A DNA stretch of 26,202 bases from NCBI GenBank assembly GCA_047972425.1, contig JBKEAR010000050.1:1-26202 (forward strand). Reading direction: 5' to 3'. The notes below the pieces were generated by a model that was given only the letters and a program-made list of their open reading frames with translations, searched no databases and was not told where the DNA came from. Source of the stretch: JBKEAR01 sp047972425. Its GTDB lineage: Bacteria > Pseudomonadota > Alphaproteobacteria > JBKEAR01. The translations under genes were made by a program, and so were the position numbers. This document shows, piece by piece, positions 6,668-14,623 of the stretch. Position 1 is the stretch's first letter, and each line of letters begins with the position of its first letter.

Positions 6668-7693
6668 ATGAATAAAGTACCAACCATTAAAGATGTTGCT
6701 AAATTATCCAATACGTCACCTGCAACGGTATCGCGGGCATTACAGCAACCCCATTTGGTCAGTAAAAAAGCCCAAATGCGTATTCAAGAGGCGATTAAAG
6801 AGCTTAATTACCAAGTGAATACCGCTGCACAAGCTTTGCGCAGCCGTAAATCTTATACAATTTTGGTGGTTGTGCCTAATATTAAAAATCCATTTTTCTC
6901 TAAGGTTTTTGATGGTATTTTAAAATATGCCGAGCAACAAAATTATACGGTATTTATAGCCAATACCAATGGTGATAAAGAGCAAGAATATATCTATGTT
7001 AATCAGCTACTCCATGGCCGTGTGGATGGTATTATTTTACTCAATGGTAAAATACCCCCCTCCTTACAAGAACAGCTCGATTTACCCACCGCCCCCCTTG
7101 TTTTTGCCTGTGAATATCCCTATCAAAACATCACCCAGCTCCCCATTGTAAAAACCAATAACAGCCGTGCAACCGAAGAGCTTATTAACCTATTGATTGC
7201 CCAAGGCCATCAAAAAATCGGTTTTCTTAATGGCCCACCCAAAAACAGCTTGAATATCGAAAGATATAGCGGTTATAAAAAAAGCTTAAAAGCCGCGAAC
7301 ATCAAAATTAATGACCAATATTATTTTGAGGGCGATTATGAATCCGTATCGGGTGTCCGTGCTGCCCAATATTTTATTACCCTAAAAGATTTACCCACCG
7401 CTATTTTTTGTGCCAGTGACGAAATGGCCATTGGTCTTATTTATGAGCTCCAAGTTCAAGGGGTAAAAGTACCCGAGGATATTTCGGTTGTTGGGTTTGA
7501 TGATATTGATTTCTCCTCTAAAATCCTACCCGCCTTAACCACCATTGCCCAAGATGCCGAAACCATTGGCTATAAAGCCACCGAGGTTTTATTTGCCCGT
7601 ATTAATGCAGAAAAAACCGAAACCAAATGGCCACTCGAAATTCCTTATAAAATTATAGAAAGAGATAGCCATAAAAGCATTCTACAACCATAA
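6668..7693 (+). CDS. LacI-family transcriptional regulator of the sugar operon
   Basis: A 341-residue LacI/GalR-family repressor. The N-terminal helix-turn-helix is PTIKDVAKLSNTSPATVSRA (residues 5-24), followed by the hinge region near AAQALRSRK (53-61) and a periplasmic-binding-protein-like ligand core. The core begins YTILVVVPNIKNPFFS and includes the family features FCASDEMAIGL and ISVVGFDDIDFS. The dimeric protein usually releases DNA on binding a sugar. It precedes the sugar operon on the same strand, and a LacI-type operator lies at 7815-7830 just in front of that operon, so local control is the simplest reading. The Shine-Dalgarno region (AGAAAG) is weak. Confidence 0.9.
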   Translation: MNKVPTIKDVAKLSNTSPATVSRALQQPHLVSKKAQMRIQEAIKELNYQVNTAAQALRSRKSYTILVVVPNIKNPFFSKVFDGILKYAEQQNYTVFIANTNGDKEQEYIYVNQLLHGRVDGIILLNGKIPPSLQEQLDLPTAPLVFACEYPYQNITQLPIVKTNNSRATEELINLLIAQGHQKIGFLNGPPKNSLNIERYSGYKKSLKAANIKINDQYYFEGDYESVSGVRAAQYFITLKDLPTAIFCASDEMAIGLIYELQVQGVKVPEDISVVGFDDIDFSSKILPALTTIAQDAETIGYKATEVLFARINAEKTETKWPLEIPYKIIERDSHKSILQP

Positions 7694-7778
7694 GGTTATA
7701 CAACATCTTATCAAATCATCTCCTTTTTTTGAAGCCATTCACATTTTACAATATCCTTTTTTTGTTAAAATCTATCCC

Positions 7779-7806
7779 TTGACTCAATCTCTAAAATTGA
7801 TATACT
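7779..7806 (+). promoter_or_regulatory. Promoter of the sugar catabolic operon
   Basis: A -35 TTGACT (7779-7784), a 16-base spacer and a -10 TATACT (7801-7806). The expected transcription start falls at the left arm of the operator that follows. No other good promoter was seen between the LacI gene and the operon. Confidence 0.7.
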
Positions 7807-7814
7807 AGTAAAAA

Positions 7815-7830
7815 ATGAAAACGATTTCAT
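7815..7830. promoter_or_regulatory. LacI-type operator of the sugar operon
   Basis: ATGAAAACGATTTCAT has perfect 6-bp arms (ATGAAA/TTTCAT) around an ACGA core with the central CG typical of LacI-family sites. It lies nine bases downstream of the -10 box, where a bound repressor would block initiation. The regulator is encoded directly upstream. A 15-of-16 match is found at 10817-10832. Confidence 0.75.
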
Positions 7831-7857
7831 TATAGAAACAAAAAAATGGGTGAGGAA

Positions 7858-8913
7858 ATGAATACACAAATCAAAGGCCCCGCTATATTCTTAGCGCAAT
7901 TTGCGGGCGATGATGCGCCATTTAATAACTTAGATAACATTACTAAATGGGTGGCCTCTTTAGGCTATAAAGGCGTGCAGATACCATCGTGGGATAACAG
8001 ATTTATTGACATTAAATTGGCCGCCGAGTCAAAAGATTATTGCGATGAAATTAAAGGCATTGCCAACCAAAATGGTGTGGATATCACCGAGCTTTCCACC
8101 CATTTACAAGGGCAATTGGTGGCAGCACACCCCGCTTATGATTTATTATTTGATAATTTTGCCAATGCTAGTGTGCATAACAACCCCAAAGCCCGCCAAG
8201 AATGGGGCGTACAACAATTAATATATAACGCCCAAGCGAGCTATCATTTGGGCTTAAAAGCCCATGCCACATTTTCGGGCTCTTTGGCTTTTCCTTATCT
8301 TTATCCATGGCCGCAACGCCCTAAAGGGCTGATTGACGATGCCTTTACCGAGCTTGCCAAACGTTGGCTGCCCATTTTAAATAAATTTGATGAAGTTGGT
8401 GTGGATGTCGCTTACGAGCTCCACCCCGGCGAAGATTTATTTGACGGCACGACCTTTGAGCGCTTTTTAGAAAAAGTCGGCAATCATAGCCGCTGTAATA
8501 TTTTATACGATTCGAGCCATTTTGTTTTGCAATCCTTGGATTATTTAGAATTTATCGATATCTATCACGAGCGCATTAAGGCTTTTCATGTTAAAGATGC
8601 CGAGTTTAACCCAAATGGTCGCCAAGGTGTTTATGGCGGTTATAGCAATTGGATTGAGCGCGCCGGGCGCTTTCGCAGTTTGGGGGACGGCCAAACCGAT
8701 TTTAACGGTATTTTCTCTAAGCTGACCCAATATGGTTTTGACCGTTGGGCGGTTTTAGAGTGGGAATGTTGCATTAAACACCCCGAGCAAGGTGCTGCCG
8801 AAGGTGCGCCCTTTATTAAAAAGCACCTTATTACCACCACCGAAAAAGCCTTTGATGATTTTGCATCATCGGGGGTTGATACGGCATTAAACAAAAAATT
8901 ATTAGGAGTATAG
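7858..8913 (+). CDS. Sugar phosphate isomerase/epimerase-type TIM barrel (IolE/IolI-like)
   Basis: A 351-residue AP-endonuclease-2-type TIM barrel, the fold of xylose isomerase and the inositol enzymes IolE and IolI. Likely metal ligands in order are Glu187 (YELHPGE), Asp218 with His221 (YDSSH), His244 (FHVKD) and Glu301 (VLEWE), so the active site looks intact. The N-terminus GPAIFLAQF with KGVQIPSWD is characteristic of members paired with Gfo/Idh/MocA dehydrogenases. An in-frame ATG at 7846 would add four residues but has no Shine-Dalgarno; the chosen ATG is preceded by GGTGAGG. The dehydrogenase gene begins two bases after its stop. It probably isomerises or dehydrates a keto-sugar or cyclitol; the substrate is unknown. 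Confidence 0.85.
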   Translation: MNTQIKGPAIFLAQFAGDDAPFNNLDNITKWVASLGYKGVQIPSWDNRFIDIKLAAESKDYCDEIKGIANQNGVDITELSTHLQGQLVAAHPAYDLLFDNFANASVHNNPKARQEWGVQQLIYNAQASYHLGLKAHATFSGSLAFPYLYPWPQRPKGLIDDAFTELAKRWLPILNKFDEVGVDVAYELHPGEDLFDGTTFERFLEKVGNHSRCNILYDSSHFVLQSLDYLEFIDIYHERIKAFHVKDAEFNPNGRQGVYGGYSNWIERAGRFRSLGDGQTDFNGIFSKLTQYGFDRWAVLEWECCIKHPEQGAAEGAPFIKKHLITTTEKAFDDFASSGVDTALNKKLLGV

Positions 8914-8915
8914 CT

Positions 8916-10025
8916 ATGGCAAAAAAACTTCGCTTAGGTATGGTTGGTGGCGGTAAAGATGCCTTTATTGGCAATGTGCACCGTATAGCATCGCGCATTG
9001 ATGACTATTGGGAGCTAACCGCCGGCGCATTATCCTCTACCCCGCAAAAATCATTAGAAAGCGCAAAAGAACTGGGTATTGAGCGCGCCTATGGCACGTG
9101 GCAAGAGATGATAGAACAAGAGGCCAAACGTGCCGATAAAATTGATGCCGTGGCTATTGTTACCCCCAACCATATGCATGCCGCCCCGGCTATTGCTGCT
9201 ATGGAGGCGGGCTTTCATGTAATATGCGATAAACCGCTGACAACAGATTTAAAAACCGCATTGCAAATTCAAGAGGCTGTCAAAAAGACCAATAAGCATT
9301 TTTTCCTCACCCATAATTATTCTGCCTATCCCATTATCCGCATGGCAAAAAATATGATTAGCCAAGGCAAATTGGGCAAAATACGCCTTATCCAAGCCGA
9401 GTATATCCAAGGCTGGCTCGCGACCGAAAATGATGTAAGCAACAAGCAGGCTGCATGGCGTACCGACCCCAAAAAAAGCGGTGCAGTCGGCTGCTTGGGC
9501 GATATCGGCACCCATGCTTTTCAGCTTGCGGAATTTGTAAGCGGATTACAATGCCAACAAGTGATTGCACGGCTTAATACTTTTGTACCCCGTCGCTTGC
9601 TTGATGACGATGCCCAAATACTCATGGATTTTGGCGATGGTGCTAAGGGTATGTTATGGTCGTCTCAAGTGGCTATTGGCCAAGAGAATGGTTTGAGTTT
9701 ACGCATATTCGGCGATAAAGGTAGCATCATTTGGCACCAAGAAAACCCCAACCATATTAAATATTCTGCTCTTGATAAACCCACACAAATCCTTACCCGT
9801 GGTGGTGCAGGTTTTGATGATACGGTAGAGTTTCGCATCCCTGCCGGACACCCCGAGGGCTATTTAGAGGCTTTTGCCCAACTTTATAAGGAGGCCGCGC
9901 TTATTATAAAAAACCCCAATGCCCATTATCCAACACCGGGTATTACCGATGGCGTAAGGGGCTTAAAGTTTATTACGGCCTGCCTTGAATCGTCCCAAAA
10001 TAATAACCAATGGGTATATATATAG
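8916..10025 (+). CDS. Gfo/Idh/MocA-family NAD(P)-dependent dehydrogenase
   Basis: A 369-residue cytosolic oxidoreductase. The Rossmann domain opens LRLGMVGGGKDAFIGNVH (5-22), followed by the family EKP-like motif as CDKPLT (104-109, catalytic Lys106). The C-terminal alpha/beta domain contains GCLGDIGTHAF (192-202), whose Asp196 and His200 correspond to the usual catalytic pair. Such enzymes oxidise a sugar or inositol hydroxyl to a ketone. An AGGAG overlapping the end of the isomerase gene serves this start, so the two are translationally coupled. Pairing with an isomerase-like TIM barrel suggests the product of one enzyme is the substrate of the other. Confidence 0.9.
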   Translation: MAKKLRLGMVGGGKDAFIGNVHRIASRIDDYWELTAGALSSTPQKSLESAKELGIERAYGTWQEMIEQEAKRADKIDAVAIVTPNHMHAAPAIAAMEAGFHVICDKPLTTDLKTALQIQEAVKKTNKHFFLTHNYSAYPIIRMAKNMISQGKLGKIRLIQAEYIQGWLATENDVSNKQAAWRTDPKKSGAVGCLGDIGTHAFQLAEFVSGLQCQQVIARLNTFVPRRLLDDDAQILMDFGDGAKGMLWSSQVAIGQENGLSLRIFGDKGSIIWHQENPNHIKYSALDKPTQILTRGGAGFDDTVEFRIPAGHPEGYLEAFAQLYKEAALIIKNPNAHYPTPGITDGVRGLKFITACLESSQNNNQWVYI

Positions 10026-10044
10026 ATATATAAGCGAGGGTAAA

Positions 10045-11565
10045 ATGCTACAAACACAACCCCCACCCTTTTTAAGCGTACAGAATATTTGCAAAAGCTT
10101 TGGGGAAAATGAAATTCTTAAAGATATTCAAATGGATATCTACCCCGGCCGTGTTCATGCTTTAATTGGCGAAAATGGAGCAGGTAAATCCACATTAGTA
10201 AAAATCATTGGCGGTTATCAACCGGCGACAAGTGGCGAAATTATCCTTAACCAAGAGCCAATAACATTTAGCAACAGCAAACAGGCCGAAGAACAAGGGA
10301 TTATTCTTATTCATCAAGAAACCAATTTGGCCGATGATTTAACCGTAGAAGAAAATGTTTTTTTAGGGCAAGAACGTTGCAATGGTTTATTCCTCGATAA
10401 AAAACAAATGCGCCAAGCCACCATAGAGGCTTTAGATAAATTACATGTAAAGATAGACCCAAATATTCGGGTAAAATCGCTTTCGACTAGCGATAAACAA
10501 ATGGTAGAGATTGCCAAGGCCATTACCCATAAAACCCAATTGCTGATTATGGACGAGCCAACCTCCATGCTCACCGAAACCGAAGCCGAAGTTTTATTTG
10601 AGCTCATTAAACGCCTAACCGAGCAAGGGTGCGCCATATTATATATCTCTCATAAGCTCAATGAGATTGAAAAGATTGCCGATGATGTATCTATTTTACG
10701 CGATGGCAATATCGTCTATAATGGCTTAAAATCGGCGGTGACAAAATATGAGATTGCCAATATGATGATTGGCCGCGATGTTTCGCAAATGTATCCGGAG
10801 AAACATCCGATACAAAATGAAAACGATATCATTTTTGAAGTCAAAAATCTTAAAGGTCAATCGATGAAATCCCCTATAAGCTTTACAGTCAGAAAAGGCG
10901 AAGTTTTGGGTTTTGGTGGCATTATCGGCTCGGGCCGTACTGCCGTGCTAGAGACCATGTTGGGCTTAAAGGGGCGTTATCAGGGCGATGTTTATTTAAA
11001 TGGGCAAAAGGTAAAAATCACTCAATTTAGCGATGCCATTACCTTAGGCATTTCTTATTTAACCGAAGATCGTAAGGGCAAAGGTTTGCTGCTCAATATG
11101 GGCATGACACCCAATATCACCTTGCTCAATATTCAAGATTATTGCACACCTTTGCTTCATCATAAACAAGAGCAAAAGGCCGCCGAAAAAGCCATTGAAG
11201 AATATCATATTAAGCTGCGCACCAATATCCAACAAGTGGGTGAGCTTTCGGGGGGTAACCAACAAAAACTCTTGCTTGCCAAAGTGATGTCTATCACCCC
11301 CAATTTAATTGTGATGAACGAGCCAACAAGGGGCATTGATATTGGTACCAAGCAAGAGATTTATAAATTCATTAAAAATTTAACCGGGCAAGGGAAATCC
11401 GTGATTTTAATATCATCGGAGCTTACCGAGCTTATTGCTTTATCGCACCGTGTACTTGTGATGTATGACGGCTATATGAGCGGTATTGTTGAGGGCAATG
11501 ATATATCTGAGGAAAATATCATGCATTATGCCGCAGGAATTAAAGGAGAAACCATCAATGCTTAG
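10045..11565 (+). CDS. Sugar ABC transporter ATP-binding protein (RbsA/MglA type, two NBDs)
   Basis: A 506-residue ATPase with two fused nucleotide-binding domains. The first has Walker A GENGAGKST (42-50), Walker B LLIMDEPTS (166-174) and a degenerate signature LSTSD (146-150). The second has a degenerate Walker A GIIGSGRT (292-299), a good signature LSGGNQQK (401-408) and VMNEPTRGID (423-432). This mix of intact and degenerate motifs is normal for the CUT2 sugar transporters. A longer frame opens at 9985 inside the dehydrogenase gene; the start chosen has GAGGG four bases upstream. It energises import with the permease and binding protein that follow. A second operator-like site lies within the gene at 10817-10832. 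Confidence 0.92.
   Translation: MLQTQPPPFLSVQNICKSFGENEILKDIQMDIYPGRVHALIGENGAGKSTLVKIIGGYQPATSGEIILNQEPITFSNSKQAEEQGIILIHQETNLADDLTVEENVFLGQERCNGLFLDKKQMRQATIEALDKLHVKIDPNIRVKSLSTSDKQMVEIAKAITHKTQLLIMDEPTSMLTETEAEVLFELIKRLTEQGCAILYISHKLNEIEKIADDVSILRDGNIVYNGLKSAVTKYEIANMMIGRDVSQMYPEKHPIQNENDIIFEVKNLKGQSMKSPISFTVRKGEVLGFGGIIGSGRTAVLETMLGLKGRYQGDVYLNGQKVKITQFSDAITLGISYLTEDRKGKGLLLNMGMTPNITLLNIQDYCTPLLHHKQEQKAAEKAIEEYHIKLRTNIQQVGELSGGNQQKLLLAKVMSITPNLIVMNEPTRGIDIGTKQEIYKFIKNLTGQGKSVILISSELTELIALSHRVLVMYDGYMSGIVEGNDISEENIMHYAAGIKGETINA
10817..10832. promoter_or_regulatory. Intragenic second copy of the LacI-type operator
   Basis: ATGAAAACGATATCAT differs from the primary operator at 7815-7830 at one of 16 positions, and the match extends to 19 of 20 bases with flanks. 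It lies in the coding sequence of the ATPase, about 3 kb from the promoter. An auxiliary operator for looping or roadblock repression is possible; chance is not excluded. Confidence 0.45.
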
Positions 11566-12526
11566 CGCCAAAAAAATTGACTTTCGCCAATATGGCCCTC
11601 TTTTGGCTTTAGTGGCTCTTATGATTATCGGTTATTTAATCAACCCGGCATTTTTGTCTAAAGGGAATTTGCTTAATATCTTAACCCGTAGCTGTTTTAT
11701 TGCGATTATTGCCGTGGGTATGACTTTTGTAATTACAACCGGCGGCATTGACCTTTCAGTTGGCTCTATGGCAGCACTCATTGCGGGTTTGGTCATTTTA
11801 TTTATGAATTACCTATCCAAAACTTACGATTTCGGCATGCTTGCCGTTATTATGGGGGTAACATTAGCTATTATATTAGGGATAATCGGCGGGTTTATCA
11901 ATGGCTTTATCTCGACCAAAGGGGGTGTTGAGCCCTTCATTATCACCTTGGGTACAATGGGTATTTATCGCTCGGTATTAATCTATGTGGCCGATGGCGG
12001 TGCCATTACCTTAGATAGTGCAGTTCGCAATATTTATCGCCCTTTTTATTATGGCGATATCTTGGGTATCCCTACCCCGATATTTGTGCTGATTGCCGTG
12101 GTTATCTTGGGCTATATTTTGCTTAATTATACCCGCTTTGGCCGTTATTGTGCGGCTATTGGCTCTAACCTCAATGTGGCCAAATATAGTGCTATCCCTG
12201 TGGATAAAGTGCGTATTTTAACCTATATGTTCTTAGGCTTATGTGTGGCCATTGCAACTATTGTCTATATCCCGCGCCTTGGCTCGGCAACCAGCCAAAC
12301 CGGCGTATTATGGGAGCTAGAAGCCATTGCGGCTGTAGTAATTGGCGGCACATATCTTAAGGGCGGTCATGGGCAAGTTGTGGGTGCATTTATTGGTGCC
12401 CTCATCTTAACCGTCATCGGGAATATCCTCAATTTAACCGATGTTATTTCCGTTCATCTCAATGGTGCAGCGCAAGGCATTATCATCATTGTTGCCATCT
12501 TGCTGCAACGCACCCAAAAATCATAA
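11558..12526 (+). CDS. Sugar ABC transporter permease (RbsC type)
   Basis: A 322-residue inner-membrane permease of the ribose/galactose class, with about eight to ten hydrophobic segments. Recognisable stretches are FVITTGGIDLSVGSMAAL near residue 60-75, the GFINGFISTKGGVEPFIITLGT region, and the cytosolic loop toward the end containing AAVVIGGTYLKGGHGQVVGA. The start is set by GGAGA seven bases upstream of an ATG that overlaps the stop of the ATPase gene by eight bases; a longer frame from 11486 lies almost wholly inside that gene and is not needed. It would form a homodimeric channel with the upstream ATPase. Confidence 0.92.
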   Translation: MLSAKKIDFRQYGPLLALVALMIIGYLINPAFLSKGNLLNILTRSCFIAIIAVGMTFVITTGGIDLSVGSMAALIAGLVILFMNYLSKTYDFGMLAVIMGVTLAIILGIIGGFINGFISTKGGVEPFIITLGTMGIYRSVLIYVADGGAITLDSAVRNIYRPFYYGDILGIPTPIFVLIAVVILGYILLNYTRFGRYCAAIGSNLNVAKYSAIPVDKVRILTYMFLGLCVAIATIVYIPRLGSATSQTGVLWELEAIAAVVIGGTYLKGGHGQVVGAFIGALILTVIGNILNLTDVISVHLNGAAQGIIIIVAILLQRTQKS

Positions 12527-12558
12527 AAGAACCTGTAACAACAATGTGGAGACTTATC

Positions 12559-13503
12559 ATGTTTAAAAAGACAATCCTACCTATACTCCTATCAACAACA
12601 TTAATTGGGGGAGCCGCTTGGGCCGAGAAAATTAAAATCGGCGTATCCATCCCCTCAGCCACCCATGGCTTTATGGCGGGGCTAAATTACCATGCCGAGG
12701 TTGCCGAAAAACGCCTAGAGGCTTTATATGACGATATTGATATTCAGCTTATCACCGCCGGCAGTGCATCCGAGCAAGCCAATGGTTTAGAAGATTTAGT
12801 ATCTATTCACCAAATTGATGCTTTGGTAATTTTACCTTTTGAATCTGGCCCCCTTACCGACCCCGTAAAAGCCATTAAAGATCAGGGTGTTTTCATTACC
12901 GTGGTGGATCGCGGTTTGACCGAAGAAGGCATCGAGGATATTTATGTGGCCGGTAATAACTTCGAGATGGGGCGTATCTCTGGCCAATATATCAAAGACC
13001 AACTACCCGATGGCGGCGATATTGTGGTGCTTCGGGGTATACCAACCACTTTAGATGACGAGCGTGTAGAAGGCTTTAAAAGCGTGATAGACGGCACCAA
13101 TGTGAATATCTTAGACATGCAATATGCCAATTGGAACCGTGATGACGGCTTTGAAGTGATGCAAGATTATCTTTCGCGCTTTCCGAAAATTGATGCCGTA
13201 TGGGCGCAAGATGACGATATTATGCTCGGCGTATTAGAAGCCACCAAACAAGCCAACCGCGAAGATGAGTTTTTTGTTGTTGGTGGTGCGGGTATGAAAG
13301 AGATTGTTAAACGCGTGATGGAGGGCGACAAACTCACCCCCGTTGATGTGCTTTATCCGCCAGCACAAATTGCAACCGCTATGGATATTACGGTAATGCA
13401 TTTTAAATCCAATGCACCCGCGAGGGGTCGTTATATTTTAGGTTCGCCTTTAATTACTAAAGAAAATGCAGAGCAATTTTACTTCCCAGACTCACCATTT
13501 TAA
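12559..13503 (+). CDS. Periplasmic sugar-binding protein (RbsB type)
   Basis: A 314-residue exported binding protein. The signal peptide MFKKTILPILLSTTLIGGAAWA (residues 1-22) has a clear AWA cleavage site and leads into KIKIGVSIPSATHGFMAGL. The type I periplasmic binding fold shows the expected features: IDALVILPFE, the hinge-region VVDRGL, and WAQDDDIMLGVLEA where ribose-family proteins have the NND/QDD motif. The ligand-facing residues point to a sugar or sugar alcohol but do not identify it. The start has GGAG six to seven bases upstream; a 5-residue longer start at 12544 is weaker. It is the last gene of the operon and is followed 10 bases on by a strong terminator. Confidence 0.92.
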   Translation: MFKKTILPILLSTTLIGGAAWAEKIKIGVSIPSATHGFMAGLNYHAEVAEKRLEALYDDIDIQLITAGSASEQANGLEDLVSIHQIDALVILPFESGPLTDPVKAIKDQGVFITVVDRGLTEEGIEDIYVAGNNFEMGRISGQYIKDQLPDGGDIVVLRGIPTTLDDERVEGFKSVIDGTNVNILDMQYANWNRDDGFEVMQDYLSRFPKIDAVWAQDDDIMLGVLEATKQANREDEFFVVGGAGMKEIVKRVMEGDKLTPVDVLYPPAQIATAMDITVMHFKSNAPARGRYILGSPLITKENAEQFYFPDSPF

Positions 13504-13513
13504 TCCGACAAAC

Positions 13514-13540
13514 AGGGTGAATGTTTACCACATTCACCCT
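13514..13540 (+). terminator. Rho-independent terminator of the sugar operon
   Basis: An 11-bp stem, AGGGTGAATGT (13514-13524) with ACATTCACCCT (13530-13540), 5-base loop, followed by TTTTT. It closes the plus-strand operon. Confidence 0.92.
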
Positions 13541-13585
13541 TTTTTATCCTTAAACATCCAAAAATTTCTTGTTAATTTTTGCTAT

Positions 13586-13617
13586 AATCCATAAAATATT
13601 AGGGATTTTTATGGATT
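13586..13617. repeat. AT-rich hairpin at the end of the transporter operon
   Basis: AATCCATAAAA (13586-13596) pairs exactly with TTTTATGGATT (13607-13617). It lies two bases beyond the minus-strand stop at 13619. The stem is AT-rich and no U-tract follows on the minus strand, so it is a poor terminator but may protect the 3' end of the transcript. Confidence 0.4.
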
Positions 13618-13618
13618 T

Positions 13619-14623
13619 TTATGGCTTATTTTGGCTTTTATTTGCGCATAAATGGCACGCAATTTTTCTGTCTCGGATAAATTGTAGCTCTGGTGTATCC
13701 GTTACACATTGCGCCATCACATAAGGGCAACGGGGGTGGAAGTAACAGCCTGAAGGTGGATTAATTGGCGATGGAATTTCGCCTTCAATGGGCTCGAACA
13801 CCGCCCCAAAATTATGAATATCCGGTATGGCACGCAACAGGGTTTGGGTATAAGGGTGCTGCGGGTTTTCAAACACATCTTCCGTTTCGCCATATTCGAC
13901 AATCTGCCCCAAATACATCACGCATATTTGGTTGGATATATGCTTGATAACACTCAAATCATGGCTGATGAAAATCATGGTGAGGTCAAACTCATTTTTA
14001 AGGTCAAGCAATAGGTTAATCACCTGCGCTTGAATAGAAACATCCAGCGCCGCAACGGATTCATCGCATATCAGAAAATCAGGCTTTAACGCCAATGCTC
14101 GTGCAATGCTTATACGCTGCTTTTGCCCGCCCGAGAACATATGGGGGTAACGGTCGAGCGCATCGGCCGGCAGACCTGTTTTCTCCAAATAAAATGCCGC
14201 ATAATCCCTATATTCGGCCTTGGTGATAAGCCCATGAAACAAAGGGGCTTCGCTAATGACATCCACAATTTTTTTACGAATATTGATAGAAGCGGTGGGG
14301 TCTTGCATAATCATTTGGATTTTAAGGGCTTTTTTATGATCTTCCCTTAGCTCCTTATAATTTGAGCCTTTATAAAAATAATCCCCACCCGATGGCTTTA
14401 ATATCCCTGCCAACATTTTACCAATGGTGGATTTTCCGCAGCCGCTCTCGCCCACCAAGCCCAAAACATCGCCCTTTTTCACACTAATATTAATATCTTG
14501 CGCCGCATAAACCTTATAATAACGGTTGCTATGGGTGATTTTAGAGGCAATCTTCTCGATTAAATCGGGTTTGCTTTCAAATATTTTGGTGAGATTGCGG
14601 GTTTCGAGAATGGTCTCAGTCAT
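13619..14623 (-). CDS. Oligopeptide-type ABC transporter ATPase (DppF/OppF type)
   Basis: A 334-residue cytosolic ATPase of the nickel/peptide class. Walker A is GESGCGKST (58-66), the signature is FSGGQKQR (163-170), and Walker B with its D-loop is LICDESVAALD (184-194), where Ser replaces the usual Pro after the catalytic Glu. The C-terminal oligopeptide-transporter extension is present, with GCYFHPRCPY and a later cysteine that in this class can hold an iron-sulfur cluster. The start is the ATG with AAGGAG seven bases upstream; a TTG six bases further out is a worse fit. It overlaps the preceding ATPase gene by eight bases. It is the last gene of the minus-strand operon. Confidence 0.9.
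   Translation of the reverse strand: MTETILETRNLTKIFESKPDLIEKIASKITHSNRYYKVYAAQDINISVKKGDVLGLVGESGCGKSTIGKMLAGILKPSGGDYFYKGSNYKELREDHKKALKIQMIMQDPTASINIRKKIVDVISEAPLFHGLITKAEYRDYAAFYLEKTGLPADALDRYPHMFSGGQKQRISIARALALKPDFLICDESVAALDVSIQAQVINLLLDLKNEFDLTMIFISHDLSVIKHISNQICVMYLGQIVEYGETEDVFENPQHPYTQTLLRAIPDIHNFGAVFEPIEGEIPSPINPPSGCYFHPRCPYVMAQCVTDTPELQFIRDRKIACHLCANKSQNKP

Noticed and set aside
9985..10044. Upstream extension of the sugar ATPase gene
   Set aside because: It overlaps the dehydrogenase gene in another frame; the ATG at 10045 has a ribosome binding site and begins the normal family N-terminus.
11486..11557. Upstream extension of the RbsC-type permease
   Set aside because: It lies inside the ATPase gene; GGAGA before the ATG at 11558 gives the normal start.
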